Source: Atherix ibis
Taxonomy: Eukaryota > Arthropoda > Insecta > Diptera > Athericidae
DNA: 64,000 nucleotides
Direction of reading: 5' to 3'
Assembly: GCA_958298945.1 (NCBI GenBank)
Contig: OY282606.1
Location: 50,295,920-50,359,919, forward strand
Shown here: positions 1-10,548 of the stretch, piece after piece
Layout of the letters: every line of letters starts with the position of its first letter
How positions within the stretch are numbered: the stretch's first letter is position 1
Position numbers and translations under genes: made by a program
Notes under the pieces: generated by a model
Databases searched by the model: none
Told to the model about the DNA's origin: nothing
What the model saw: the letters and a program-made list of their open reading frames with translations, nothing else

Positions 1-401
1 GACACATGCTCTGTACATCCTTTGCTTATATAGTAAATTAGTTTTTAATGACTAAGTACATGAATTGCTTACAACTAACTATGGCTTAAAAATTATATGT
101 GCTTGCTCAAACACTATATTCTATATATTTAATTGCTTACAAACTAAACTTAATTCTAGACTTAAAAAAAAAAATTAGGAAAAGGAATGTTCAGGAAGAG
201 CGGATTAGGAGTTTGGAATTTTTGGGAATTTTGTGTTGCTTTCGCGAACCACGATGGAAATGGGGAGCTAAGGAATTATAAAACTGAACGTTCATAATAT
301 CAGTATCTTTAGCAAAATCAGATATAATGACTGGTGAGGCATAGAGGTAATTATTGTGTAAGTATCTGTGTTGGGTGGCTTGGGATTTAATCCTTTCTAT
401 T

Positions 402-464
402 GACTCTTGAATGAGTGGATTGGTATTTACCTCGGTCATATACCAATCCACTCATTCAAGAGTC
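402..464. repeat. 25-bp perfect inverted repeat, 13-nt loop
   Basis: 402-426 and 440-464 are exact reverse complements, separated by 13 nt. The right arm looks like an inverted copy of Jockey coding sequence rather than a designed hairpin, because the left arm is in frame with the C-terminal Jockey peptide. Confidence 0.9.
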
Positions 465-489
465 CACTCATATTTTCCTCGGTCCGCGA

Positions 490-1595
490 GTGCTGGGATT
501 ACGGAAACAGATTAAATTGGACTTATTAAGATTGACTGATAAGTTCCAGTCATCATACAAAAATTTATAATTTTAAAAAGAAGCTCTTGCGTTCTTTTTA
601 GAGCCAATTTTGGTGATTTGCTTTTGGCATAAATAATTGTGTCGTCTGCATATAATATCATTTGTGCTTTTGCGGCTGTTGGTATGTCTGCAGTATATAT
701 TGAATACAGCAAGGGACCTAATACCGAGCCTTGTGGAACTCCTTTACCTATTGTAAAGAATTCGGAAGTTGTGTTCTGATATCTGACGCAAGATGATCTT
801 TCCTGAAGAAATTAGTGCAGCAGCAGCGTAAAATATGGAGGGAAATTAAGTTTACATAGTTTGTGCACTAGTCCCTTATGCCAAACTGAGTCAAAGGCTT
901 TGGTACTATCTAGGGAACAAGCAACTGTTGACTCTTTATGGTTTAACCCAGTTGTGATCTCACTATGTAGTAGAAAAAGCGCATCCAAAGTTGAGTGCCC
1001 TTTCCGAAATCCGAATTGAAAGTCGGGAATAATTTTTATTTCATTACAAAATTCATTTACCTTTTTGTAAAAGAATTTTTCTAATATTTTCCTCAAACAG
1101 GGAAGAAGAGATATAGGTCGATGTTGTTGGATGGCTGCTCTACCTTGAGTTTTCGGAATATTTAAGATTATGCCTATCTTCCAGGCTTTAGGGAAGTAGA
1201 AATTGTTGATGCAGTGATTAAATATTGCAACTAAGGGACTCAAACTCTTTTTCGGAATCTTTCTCAGCATAAAATTCGATATATCATCGATGCTAGCAGA
1301 CTTTTTATTATATAAAGATTTTATTATAGAATAGAGTGTGTTTTCGGATATAAACATATCTAGAGAGCTGGAATTACTTGCACTGTTATCGGTGCTGAAT
1401 TTTGTAATATGAGTTGGGAAGTTTGATAAAAAACTGTCGACTTGCTCGTTTACATGAGTTTGTAGAGGTGAGCTTGAACTAGAGTTGTAAGGATCTTTAA
1501 AAAACGAGGCAAAGTTTTTAGATATATTAATTGGACCTCCTTTTATTTCGCGGTCGTTATTATCGGTGACTGTTACTTTATTGAGAGACTTTCGA
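490..1595 (-). pseudogene. Jockey-type reverse transcriptase (broken)
   Basis: RNA-directed DNA polymerase of a LINE, which would copy element RNA at a nicked chromosomal target. Numbering from the start codon at 1357, PISLLP is at residues 81-86, FGFRKGHST at about 115-123 and the motif-A line LDSTKAFDSVWH at 149-160. After a stop at about 812 the frame resumes with GVPQGSVLGP (about 730-760) and the catalytic YADD (641-652). In-frame coding also extends upstream of 1357 to about 1595 without an ATG, so the true start lies in the missing 5' part. Lesions: an in-frame stop between motifs A and B', and loss of the C-terminal third. Both metal-binding motifs survive, so it is a recent-looking but dead copy. 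Confidence 0.85.
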
Positions 1596-1769
1596 TACGA
1601 CCAATTATGTCTGAGTACACCTGTTCACTTCTCTTGAGGTGCTTGTTATCCTGCCGTTTTCAACGGTATCCTGGAGCACCCGAAATTGTTAAGAAAGGAG
1701 ATAAACATTTAATCGGAAGAGCAGAAATAAAAAAAATAATTAAAAAACATCCAAAAAAGAATTATCTTT

Positions 1770-1924
1770 ATACCACGTACTTTCCCTCACTGCGGGCATT
1801 TTCTATCAAAAAAATCGTTCCTGAACCCAATAAATCAATGTACTTACCCTTTTTCATATCGCCCAATAAGCTCACTCCCGATTCTAGCTAAAGTTTTTGA
1901 TCAAATAATGTTAAAACGACTAGT
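1770..1924 (+). mobile_element. Jockey RT fragment, plus strand
   Basis: Plus-strand translation shows a KIVPEPNKS-like segment, then after one frameshift YRPISSLPILAKVFDQ and LKRL (about 1858-1922). This is the palm-entry block of Jockey RT and resembles the copies near 15,030 and 41,390. It stops abruptly where the mariner fragment begins, so the mariner or a rearrangement cut it. Nothing recognisable lies between 1600 and 1770 except a weak continuation of the same frame. Confidence 0.65.
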
Positions 1925-2260
1925 ATGATGCACCCAAACATCGAGTTTACTTTTAAACCTAGCCTTTCGAAAATGGTTTAAAACGATTTGATGATGAATA
2001 TTTAATTCATAAGCTATGTTATGACTGCTAAAATGACGGTCTTGCTCATTTTTTTTGAGAAATTCATCACTTTCTGGTAATTGGCCAACTAGAGCAGGGC
2101 TAATTTTTGACATCAAAATTTCCAGAACGAAAGCGAGCGAACCATTTGCGTACTGCTGATTTTGACACGACACCTTTACCATAAACACCACAAATTTTTT
2201 CACAAGCTTGCGATGCGTTATCTTCTTTTTCGAAGTGGTATTATAAAATATAGTGAATTA
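1924..2260 (-). mobile_element. mariner fragment (mellifera-like), N-terminal half
   Basis: The minus strand encodes a mariner transposase N-terminus in several frames: YHFEKEDNASQA, KWFARFRSGNFDVKN, then LNIHHQIVLNHFRKA and KLDVWVHH. These are the paired helix-turn-helix DNA-binding domains, with the linker before the catalytic core. The catalytic domain and both terminal repeats are missing. Several frameshifts and stops are present. Placement in the mellifera group is from overall resemblance only. Confidence 0.7.
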
Positions 2261-3440
2261 CATCAAAATGGCAATTGGAATTGCGACCAATATTCCCAGC
2301 CAACAAAGCGTTATTATTTTTAGCGACAGCCTTGTGGCCCATCGAGTGGCCCAGTACTTAGCGCAATTTGTTATAGTCTACTTAGAAATAGAAGTGTTGA
2401 GTTGTAATGGATGCCGTTGCATTTGGGAATTGTGGACCAGTGATCATAGTCAACCAGTGATCACAGTCATCCTCAATCTGCCTTGCCTACTAACAGAATG
2501 GCAGCTAACACCATTAGCCATCCGCAGACACAATGACTGGACCAATAGCGATCAACTCATTGGACAACCACTTATAAACCAGTCTATTCAACATCCATAC
2601 CGAACTTCTGGGTGCAGAAGCTCCTCAGAATCCAGATTGGACTCCTCAGAATCCAGATCAGAATCCAGAATCGTCCCTTATTCCAATCCTGTGGCACCTA
2701 TTTCACTATCATCCATATTCTACAGGAATGCCACATAACCAAAAGTTACTTTGCGAGCAGAATTCCTCCCATTATGGAGCTCCTGGACCCAACAACTCCA
2801 CTCTCTAGTCCCCTATTTAAACTTCTACAACATACCAATCTGCTCCACAAAATATAACAAAATTCCTAATATTCTATACTACTAACCAAAGACTAGTCTC
2901 TCTCAGATAACTTCCCACACGTACTATGAAGTCGCCAAATGGCCCTGGCACACATCTAAGTGACCTTATAAACAACAACAACAATATAGTGATTTTTCTC
3001 TTAATTCTGGTCTATTTTTGAACCTGAATAACTTTTGATACACTATATCGACTTCAATAAAATTTTTGCAGTACACAAAACTTTACGTGGTGTCACCTAT
3101 TAAACGCGTTTCTAGTATTATTACTTAGCGATTAGTGGTAACTAAGTTATTTATTTTTGCCGCTATCTGTTGGAAAACGCCACGAACTTTTTCGACTAAC
3201 AGAAAAACGGTGTAACCAAGAACCAGAAACTGACGCGAGAAGAAAAACAAAAAATCAGGAAATGAAAAAAGAGCGATGGAAAGTGCTACGAGGTTTTGTC
3301 ACTATCATTCCGATAATTTCCCTAAACGTCCCTTAACACAGATAGGCCAATAGTTTAATATATGACTGAAAATACGATGATTCTTTTCACGGAATCCGCT
3401 AATTCAGAATACAAGCGACAATAGACCAGGAACTCTAGGA
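2261..3440. other. Unassigned intergenic sequence; 2260-2990 less AT-rich
   Basis: No feature could be assigned. 2260-2990 is visibly richer in GC than its surroundings and has short imperfect repeats: two copies of CCAGTGATCAnAGTCA near 2437-2470, and CTCAGAATCCAGAT repeated near 2622-2665. It ends near a run of AAC triplets at about 2972. An open frame at 2253-2738 has no recognisable domain. This could be the remains of an unclassified element. Confidence 0.4.
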
Positions 3441-3793
3441 GATATAGAACCTTAAATATAAAAAAAAATTAGTTCCGACGAGTGTAAATAAGGAAGGTAA
3501 CAGAGGAAAGCTTTTTAATGAGTGGATTATAAGTGATAGGATAGTCGAGAATGAAACTTTTTATAACCAGAGAGGAACACATCATGAACGAATGAAACAT
3601 TTAGGTCACGGTGAATACGAACATAGAGCGGTGCAGCAACAATTTGTTGGAGAATTTTGGATTGAATAGATTGAATTCGACAGGAATTGGAAGCCTTGAT
3701 AGAGCCCCATAGTTCAATACCATACGTCCAGATCGGTTTTACAAACGTATTGCAAATTAAAACTTTGTTTCGGTAGTACATTTTGAACCACTA
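3440..3793 (-). mobile_element. Jockey ORF2 C-terminal part, downstream of a DD41D insertion
   Basis: Minus-strand translation gives FVKPIWTYGIELWGS and DLNVSFVHDVF, then NPLIKKLSSVTF, the conserved C-terminal region after the Jockey RT. It joins, across the DD41D element at 3794-5036, to the upstream Jockey part at 5037-5400, so this is one retrotransposon copy split by an insertion. Confidence 0.8.
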
Positions 3794-3967
3794 TGTATTT
3801 GAAGTACTTGAGTGTTAAATGTCATCACGAATTGAAGATTGTTAGTTGAAAATCTGAATCCATACGCTTGAAGAAAAGTGGGAAATATTGAGAACTTACT
3901 TCCAAAGTGTTGAGTCTTCAACCCAAACTGTGAGAAATTTAAAAAAAAATGAGCAAAAATCGAATGC

Positions 3968-4030
3968 TTTGGCAACCAACAAAGAAGTTTCGTGAAGCGA
4001 GTTCGCGAAACTGCTTTGTTGGTTGTCAAA
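3968..4030. repeat. Imperfect 25-bp inverted repeat in the DD41D 5' region
   Basis: 3968-3992 and 4006-4030 are reverse complements with two mismatches and a 13-nt loop. The pair lies just before the helix-turn-helix coding part. Confidence 0.85.
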
Positions 4031-4936
4031 GCAACTCGTTCCCGCTCTAATACAGTGCGTACGAGCAAGAATATTGCCGCCGTTGCTGAAAATGTCCGTG
4101 ATCATCCATCAACATCAACTCTTCACCGTTCTCAGGAATTGAACATTTCTCGCACTTCTCTGTTGAAAATTTTGCACAAAAACTACGGTATGAAAGCTTA
4201 CAAAGTTCAATTAGTCCAACAACTAAAGCTGTATGACCATCCGATGCGTTTTCGGTTTGCCCAATGGGCTCAAGATCAATTGACCGAAGATGAGCATTTT
4301 TATCGAAAAATCATCTTTTCGGGTGAGGCCCATTTCCACCTCGGTGGGTGTGTCAACAAACAAAATTGTCGCATCTGGGGCTCAGAAAATCCATACGTCA
4401 CCATGGAAAAGCCGATGCATCCACAATGAATCACGGTTTGGTGCGGATTTTGGACTGGAGGCATCATTGGCCCGTTTTTCTTCGAAAACGATGAAGGAGC
4501 CGCCGTTACGATCAATGGTTAGCGCTATCGTGGCATGCTCAACGAATTTTTGTTTCCAAAAGTTGAAGAGAATCGCATGGACGACATTTGGTTTCAACAG
4601 GACGGGGCCACTTGCCACACAGCCAACGTAACAATCCAACTTTTGGGCACTTCTTTCGAAAACCGAATAATCAGCCGAAATTCTGATGTCAATTGGCCGC
4701 CTCGGAGCTGTGATTTGAGCCCGTTGGATTGTTTTCTGTGGGGAGCCGTTAAGGATAAATGTTGCGCAAGCCATCCAGAGACAATTGAGGATTTGAAACA
4801 CGAAATCAAAGTTGCCATTGAAGAGATACAGGCCCAGACAATCAAAAATAAACTGAAAAATTGGGTCGAGCAATTAGGGTACTATAAGGCCAGCCGTGAC
4901 AGCCAATTATATGACGTTGTGTTTTATTCTTAAATT
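3992..4936 (+). pseudogene. DD41D (rosa-type) transposase with two stops
   Basis: Cut-and-paste transposase. One reading frame of about 315 codons runs from 3992 to the stop near 4933, broken by TGA at 4427-4429 and TAG at 4520-4522; both look like single substitutions. The N-terminal helix-turn-helix part includes LNISRTSLLKILHKNYG. First catalytic region: IIFSGEAHFHL, where the usual SDEAHF aspartate is glycine. Second: WFQQDGATCHTA. Third: RSCDLSPLDCFLWG. I count 41 residues between the second and third aspartates. No ATG lies at the 5' edge of the frame; the true start is probably in the degraded 5' part. Inactive by two stops and the lost first aspartate. Confidence 0.85.
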
Positions 4937-5036
4937 TCAAAGTTCAATCTTTCTTATAAGACTAGAAATTTATAAAAATATGCACTCGTTTTTTTTATTT
5001 ACTTTTTAAAATGCAACTTTTAAATGGTCCACCCTG

Positions 5037-5400
5037 TAGTTTAAGAAGTTGTCGGTAACGTCTGTTAAGTTCAAGTCTTTTTGATGTCATATGTGCGTCC
5101 CAAGTAAGTTGTTTATTTAGGTTTGGTCTCAAGTAGCGTACTTTATCTTTTGATGGAATAATGAAGGTATTCATTAAGGTATATTGGGATGGGTTAGAAC
5201 TTTGCAGAGGGTGAAGGTAACATGTACACTCTTCTGCTCATTTACTTTTACTCTCCACGTTGTAAACCAATCTTAGAAATTTTTCATATGGGATTGTAAG
5301 TTTTTAGAAGCGATTTTCATATTGGAGTGGGATGCAAGAATAGCGGGGTCATCAGCAAAGCTACTGGTTATAGTTTTAATAGTTTTTAGAAAATCACTAT
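5037..5400 (-). mobile_element. Jockey RT segment upstream of the DD41D insertion
   Basis: Minus-strand translation includes SSFADDPAILASH (the FADD catalytic box), a WRVKVNEQKS segment and KVRYLRPNLNKQLTW. It then ends at RRYRQLLKL where the DD41D element starts. Order and strand match the C-terminal part at 3440-3793. Several stops. Confidence 0.75.
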
Positions 5401-5627
5401 TTGTGTATTATACGGATTTCTTAAACTATTTCTTTCCTTCCCTTTATTTTAATTTATGTGTGTGTAAATACTGTTAAAATGTGTCGTAATATGTTTGATG
5501 AGCATCTTATTTTGTAAATTTACTTTTTAAAAAAATTTTTTTGAAGAAAACCAAAACAAAATTGTAATTATTTTTTTTTTCAAATTGAAATATACAAAAA
5601 CTAGTGAAATGAAGGCACAATTCAGTA

Positions 5628-6907
5628 CTCCAAAATTTTCGACTGAAAAGTTTATAACGTTGACGTCTAGATGGCGCCTTAATTATCACAAAGCACCATT
5701 CTTCAAATGATTCCTGTCAAAATTTGACAGCAATCAGTCGATTGGTTCGTGAGATATAGCATTTTGAGTGAAGCAACTTTTGTTATTGAAAAAAAATGGA
5801 TAAAAACGAATTTCGTGTATTGATAAAGCATTGCTTTTTGGTGAAAAAAAATACAGTGGAACCAAAGCATAGTTTGACAAACGTTATCCGGACTCTGCTC
5901 CAACTATTTCAACTGTGGAATATTGGTTTCGTCAATTTCGAACTGGTCGTACGAGCACAGTTGATGCAGAACGCAGTGGACGCCCAAAAGAGGTGGTTAC
6001 GGCAGAAAACATCAAAAAAATCCACAAAATAATTTTAAATGACCGTAAAGTGAAGTTGAGCGAGATAGCTGAGACTCCGAAGATATCGAAAGAGCGTGTT
6101 GGACATATCGTGCATGAATATTTGGGCATGCGAAAGCTGTGTGCAAAGTGGGTGCCGCTTGAGCTCACTGTGGACCAAAAACAACAACGTGTTGATGATT
6201 CTGAGCAGTGTTTGGAGCTGTTCAAGCGCAATAAACCCGAATTTTTGCGTCGATATGTGACAATGGATGAAACATGGCTCCGTCACTACACTCCAGAGTC
6301 CAATCGGCAGTCGGCAGAGTGGTGAGCGAGCGACGAACCGAATCCAAAGCGTGGAAAGACGCAACAGTCGGCTGGCAAGGTGATGGCGTCTGTATTTTGG
6401 GATGCGCATGGTATAATATTCATTGACTATCTCCAGAAGGGACAGACGATGAACAGCGACTATTATATAGCGTTATTGGAACGTTTGAAGAAAGAAATCG
6501 CTAAGAAACGGCCTCATTTGAAGAAGAAAAAAGTGTTGTTTCACCAAGACAATGCACCGTGTCACAAGTCGATGAAAACGATGGTCAAACTCAATGAATT
6601 GGGCTACGAATTGATTCCCCATCCACCGTATTCTCCAGATCTGGCCCCCAGCGACTTTTTCCTGTTTGCAGACCTCAAGAGAATGCTCGCTGGCAAGAAA
6701 TTTAAGACCGATGATGAAGTGATTGCCGAAACTGAGGCCTATTTTGAGGCAAAACCGAAAGAGTACTATAAAAATGGTATCTAAAAGCTGGAAGATCGCT
6801 ATAATCGCTGTATCGCCCTCGAAGGCAACTATGTTGAATAATAAAAATGAATTTTGCAAAAAAATATATTTTTACTGTGTTACCTTGAAAACTTTTCAGC
6901 CAAACGG
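5628..6907 (+). mobile_element. Himar1-like mariner (irritans subfamily)
   Basis: The right end reads, inward on the minus strand from a TA at 6908-6909, CCGTTTGGCTGAAAAGTTTT. The left end has CGACTGAAAAGTTT at about 5639-5652, a plausible but diverged partner. Both resemble the TTGGCTGA core of Himar1-type ends. Length is about 1.28 kb. It is followed within 50 bp by another mariner (6958). Confidence 0.85.
5796..6841 (+). pseudogene. irritans-type mariner transposase, DD34D, broken
   Basis: It starts at ATG 5796 (MDKNEFRVLIKHCFL). A frameshift follows near residue 20, and the frame resumes as YWFRQFRTGRTSTVDAERS. DNA-binding domain: NIKKIHKIILNDRKVKL and SKERVGHIVHEYLGMRKL. WVP linker: AKWVPLELT. 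Catalytic: TMDETWLRHY, FHQDNAPCHKS, YSPDLAPSDFF, with 34 residues counted between the second and third aspartates. Further stops lie at 6322-6324 and near 6782 (K to stop). It ends EGNYVE-stop at 6839-6841. The protein is very close to the Himar1 type. All three aspartates are intact; it is dead only by one frameshift and two stops. Confidence 0.9.
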
Positions 6908-6957
6908 TAAAATGTTTGAATATATAAAGATGTAAAGTATTATAATGTTGTATTATA

Positions 6958-8112
6958 TTGGGTTTTTCCAACAGAGGACTAAATTGTATTTTTTCACAAC
7001 TAACTTCACACTTAAGCCGCATAATCATATACTTGCATATTTTGACAGATGACAGCAAGGTTTGCTTGTCGTAAAAAAATTCCATTAATTCTGAACAGTA
7101 GTTTTTGGTTGATATCATTTTAAATATGGGAAATGAAAAACAGCATTTTCGGTATATTTTACTATAGAAAAGATAAAAATGCTGGTCAAGCAAGGAAAAA
7201 ATTATCCGATGGGTATGGAGAAGATGTGTTAAGTGAGCGCCAGTACCAAAACTGATTTGCAAAATTTCGATCCCACAATTTTGATCTCGAAGATGCAGCA
7301 CGCTTTGGAAGGCCAGTTGAAGCTGATGAAGACACAATAAAATAATCAATTTGAGATTAAATTTATCCAATACGACCGTTCATAATTATTTGAAACGGCT
7401 AGATTTAATCTCAAAGCTCGACATATGGGTTCCTCATCTTCTTACGGAACATAATTTGTGCCGTCGCATTGACGTTTGTGATTTGCTTCTCAAACGCCAA
7501 GAAAATTATCTATTTTTGAAGCGTATCATCTACAACAATGTTAAGTGCAAAATATCCTTGAGTAGAAAAGATGAACCGACTCAAAGCACTTCGAAAGCCA
7601 CTATTCATTAAAAAAAAGTTATGCTATCTGGTTGCTGGGATTTTAAAGGAATTGTTTATTTTGAGCTTCTATCGAGCAACACAACGATCAATTCTGAAGT
7701 GTACTGTCATCAATTGGACAAATTGAATAATTCACTTAAAGAAAAAAGGCCAGAATTGGTCAATAGGAAAGGTATAGTGTTCCAACAGGCAAAAGCTTTT
7801 ATAGCTTGGATGGGATATACTGCCCCACCCACCATACTCTCCTGATTATTATTTGTTCCGGTTTCTAAAAAAATTTTTAGACGGTAAAACGTTTAATTCA
7901 AATGAGGAGGTCAAAAATCACTTTGATCAGTTTTTTGCCAGCAAAGAACAAAAATTTTATGAGCGTGGAATCATGATACTGCCAGAATGTGATGGCAAAG
8001 GGTATTGGATCAGACTGGACAATATTTAATTGAATAAAATATTAATTTACTATATGAAAATCGTCGTACATTTTTATAAAAAAAAACCGAAATTACTTTC
8101 CGAACAACCCAA
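6958..8112 (+). mobile_element. mariner, mellifera-like, TA-flanked
   Basis: Flanked by TA at 6956-6957 and 8113-8114. Left end TTGGGTTTTTCCAACAGAGG; the right end inward on the minus strand reads TTGGGTTGTTCGGAAAGTAA. Both begin TTGGGTT like honey-bee-type mariners. Length 1155 bp. Confidence 0.85.
7351..8030 (+). pseudogene. mellifera-type mariner transposase remnant
   Basis: Recognisable blocks in shifting frames: NTTVHNYLKRLDLISKLDIW with VPHLLTEHNL (second helix-turn-helix plus WVPH-type linker), CWDFKGIVYFELL, KEKRPELVNRKGIVFQQAKA, and near 7840-8030 GERGI-like C-terminal sequence. The second catalytic aspartate (HQDNA in relatives) has become QQAKA. The N-terminal helix-turn-helix before 7351 is only weakly readable. 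Heavily mutated; much older than the 22-kb and 39-kb mariners. Confidence 0.75.
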
Positions 8113-8371
8113 TATGTGAAGACATTGAAGAAATCAAACATAAATAATTGAGAGAATAATAATCCAAGGAAAGTTCTTATATTGTATAAAAATCAATTTG
8201 TTGTCATTTTAAAAATTTTCATTTCTTAAATAAAAACAATTTTCATATATTGCAGTTTTTGGATATTGTAAAAAAATTTTCTTAAACGTGTAGCCACAGT
8301 AAATTTTTTAATTTTTTTTTACTACTGTATTTTTTACCGCAACGCATCCGCTTTTAGTATTAAATAACAAA

Positions 8372-8743
8372 ATGACATTTGGCAAGAAATTCCTATTGCT
8401 ACAAATTCCAAAACTAGGAGCTCAAAATAACTTTGAATATTGTATTTTTGTTATGGTTGATTTGTTCAATGTCAATATTTACATAATTTGGTGTGAAAAT
8501 CAAGCAACAGAGTGGCTATCAGAATCAGTTGGACTTGCCGCGCATCAATACAAAAATTTCCAAAACGAAAAATTACCAATACGGCCACTTGCTGCGAGAA
8601 AAATTACCCAAATTGCTGAGCATGTTGCGCGTATGAATAAAAATAGGACTAGAACAATTCTTGTTTACTCGTCGTTTGGAAAATATTTTGCCGAAAAGTG
8701 TTTTCCTAACGAGACAACCGAAAGAAAATATAATAAAAAATAA
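8372..8743 (+). CDS. Unrecognised 123-residue ORF
   Basis: An uninterrupted frame whose composition is less AT-rich than its flanks. I do not recognise the family. The C-terminal two thirds (from about residue 45) reads as ordinary protein: ATEWLSESVGLAAHQYKNFQ, then KLPIRPLAARKITQIAEHVA, with a charged tail. The first 40 residues are hydrophobic and may not be coding. No terminal repeats, poly(A) or transposase motif lies within 250 bp, although a mariner ends at 8112. It may be a host exon, a fragment of an unlisted transposon, or chance. Confidence 0.3.
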   Translation: MTFGKKFLLLQIPKLGAQNNFEYCIFVMVDLFNVNIYIIWCENQATEWLSESVGLAAHQYKNFQNEKLPIRPLAARKITQIAEHVARMNKNRTRTILVYSSFGKYFAEKCFPNETTERKYNKK

Positions 8744-10044
8744 AATTGTGCCGAGTAAAAGGTAAAAAAAAATCTGAAGAAATTCTTGTCTTACACGTAT
8801 ACTCTCATAATAAGATTATGAATGGCAAATACTGAACAACTAAGAATATAATGAATTTAATGCGTAACCAAAATGCATGCGTACAGTTTGAGTAGACCTA
8901 CCTAGTCGCGTGCATGTCGCACGTAAGGATATAGAAAAGGAAAGAGGACTACAAGGACGCGAATAATTGCCAGCTTCAGTAGAATCCGAATTGAGAATAT
9001 TACGGATTTGACTCCCTGTAGTCAAGGTCGTACGGCTGACTTCTGTGATTGAAAAGTCCTTAATGGCCAAGTCGATAGTGAAGACATTAAAGAAATCCAA
9101 TAAAATTGAAGGTCTTGAAGATGAGGCCAATTGACCTGCTTATGTTGCTATACAACAATTTCGTATAGACAGTATTCGAGTTTTCGACAACTGACAATAC
9201 ATTAAATGGGGTGTGATAATTGCGTTTCAGTGTAGCAAGTTGTTAATATGTATTCTTATTACATTGTGAGCAATAAGAATTCGCTGTTGACAGTTAATGC
9301 TACTATTGCACTGTCAGAAGTTGAGTCAGGGATTTTCTCTTTTCATAATATTATACTTTTTAAAATTGATAAGCTATAAATTTCATTTACCTGTTCAGTT
9401 TTGAATAAATATTGTAAATGTTTGTTTTTCTACTGTAAATTTATTTTGTGTAAGAGGAATAATTACGAGTATATAAAATTTATAATTGACTGATGGTAGA
9501 AGCATATAAAAAGATATCAGTAAATAAATGTAAAAAAAAAATGATTGTACAATTAATTATGCTGAGGAGCATTTTTATGATCTTACGCAGAGTATGCATA
9601 TTGGTTCGTTTTTTACTGAAGAGTTATTTAAGTGGCTCAACAATTGTTGAAAGTTCACCAATTTAACTTGCGCCAAGTAGTTGATAAATATTGATTGGGT
9701 ATGAATCCATAATATGTGCATAACAGCTTCTCAATGATTGTTTAATTTATTTTTAAAGATTGATTTATATACTGAATAGTTTTTCTTCTGTAATCATTTA
9801 AGAAACTATAATACAAATAACCGATAGCTATTTTCATATATTTTAAAAGAATTTAATAATATAAAAATAATAAATCCAAATTTATAACTGACTTACTGAA
9901 GTATGTTAAAAACTACCTGAAACTTATTTTAAACTTCCAATTGCATTAATTAGTACAAAAATTAATTTGCAAAATATATAAAAATATAATTATTAGAAAA
10001 AACTACGATTATGAAACTTTTCATTCTAAGATATATTTTTATTT
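8744..10044. other. AT-rich intergenic sequence
   Basis: Nothing assigned. 8860-9130 is less AT-rich than the rest and has an open minus-strand frame (9130-8840) with no recognisable motif. The remainder is AT-rich with many stops in all frames. Confidence 0.5.
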
Positions 10045-10548
10045 TTTTTCATTATCTGCAACTACAATTGAATTGTATTGTAACAAGCAGATTTACATAA
10101 TATTTTAATTTACAATTTTGTGCATAATGAAGCTGCCATCGGCATTTCTCCAACTAATCGAAATTAGATTCCTCTAGAAAATCTCTAGGCCATTGTGTCT
10201 TAAGTCTCCGATGAGGGTTTCTGGGGAGGGCAGTACAGGATAATTCTCTAACAAGTGGATTATGACGATAGGATAAAAGGGAGTGAATCATTTTGATCGT
10301 GGGAAATGCAGAGGTCCTGAACAAAGAGAACATTTAGATCACGGTGTATTACGTTGTTACGAACATAAAAGAGGGTATCAACAATTTTACGGAGGATCTT
10401 GGATTGTTAGGCCTGGACGCGATAGGAATTGGAACGTTTCGTTGAACCCCAAAATTTAATTCTATATGTCGAAATAGGTTTTATAATTATGTTGTAGATT
10501 AGAAATTGACTTTTGATTGTTATTTTCGTACGTTTGTCTAGTAGTCTA
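10045..10548 (-). mobile_element. Jockey 3' end, downstream of a Mos1-like insertion
   Basis: The reverse complement of this segment matches the plus-strand Jockey 3' part at 42,145-42,500 block by block, including the text around ACTGCCCTC and GAGGAATCTAA and the terminal sequence ending in an A-rich tail near 10,045. It is joined across the mariner at 10,549-11,760 to Jockey sequence at 11,761-11,904. Confidence 0.8.

Larger units (their letters stand above)
190..1600 (-). mobile_element. Jockey-clade non-LTR retrotransposon, 5'-truncated copy
   Basis: A minus-strand reading frame from about 1595 down to 490 is the reverse transcriptase of a Jockey-type LINE; a short C-terminal piece follows at 451-191. 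The endonuclease (APE) domain and 5' part are absent. The upstream edge near 1600 abuts a second Jockey fragment on the opposite strand. No target-site duplication is readable. The C-terminal piece contains NPLIQ followed by a basic stretch, as at the end of Jockey ORF2. It is interrupted by a 25-bp perfect inverted repeat (402-464). Jockey assignment rests on the RT motifs; clade-level placement is by eye. Confidence 0.85.
3794..5036 (+). mobile_element. Tc1/mariner superfamily element, rosa-type DD41D, inserted in Jockey
   Basis: The right end reads CAGGGTGGACCATTTAAAAG on the minus strand, directly after a TA (5037-5038) in Jockey sequence. On the other side Jockey resumes after a TA at 3792-3793, giving the expected TA duplication. 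The left terminal repeat is not recognisable, so that end has decayed or been replaced. A 25-bp imperfect inverted repeat sits at 3968-4030. Size, about 1.24 kb, is normal for the superfamily. Confidence 0.8.

Noticed and set aside
2253..2738. 161-residue open frame with an FSDSLVAHR string resembling RNase H
   Set aside because: Only one short resemblance; no VPGH-type motif downstream and repetitive serine/glutamate text after it. Treated as chance.
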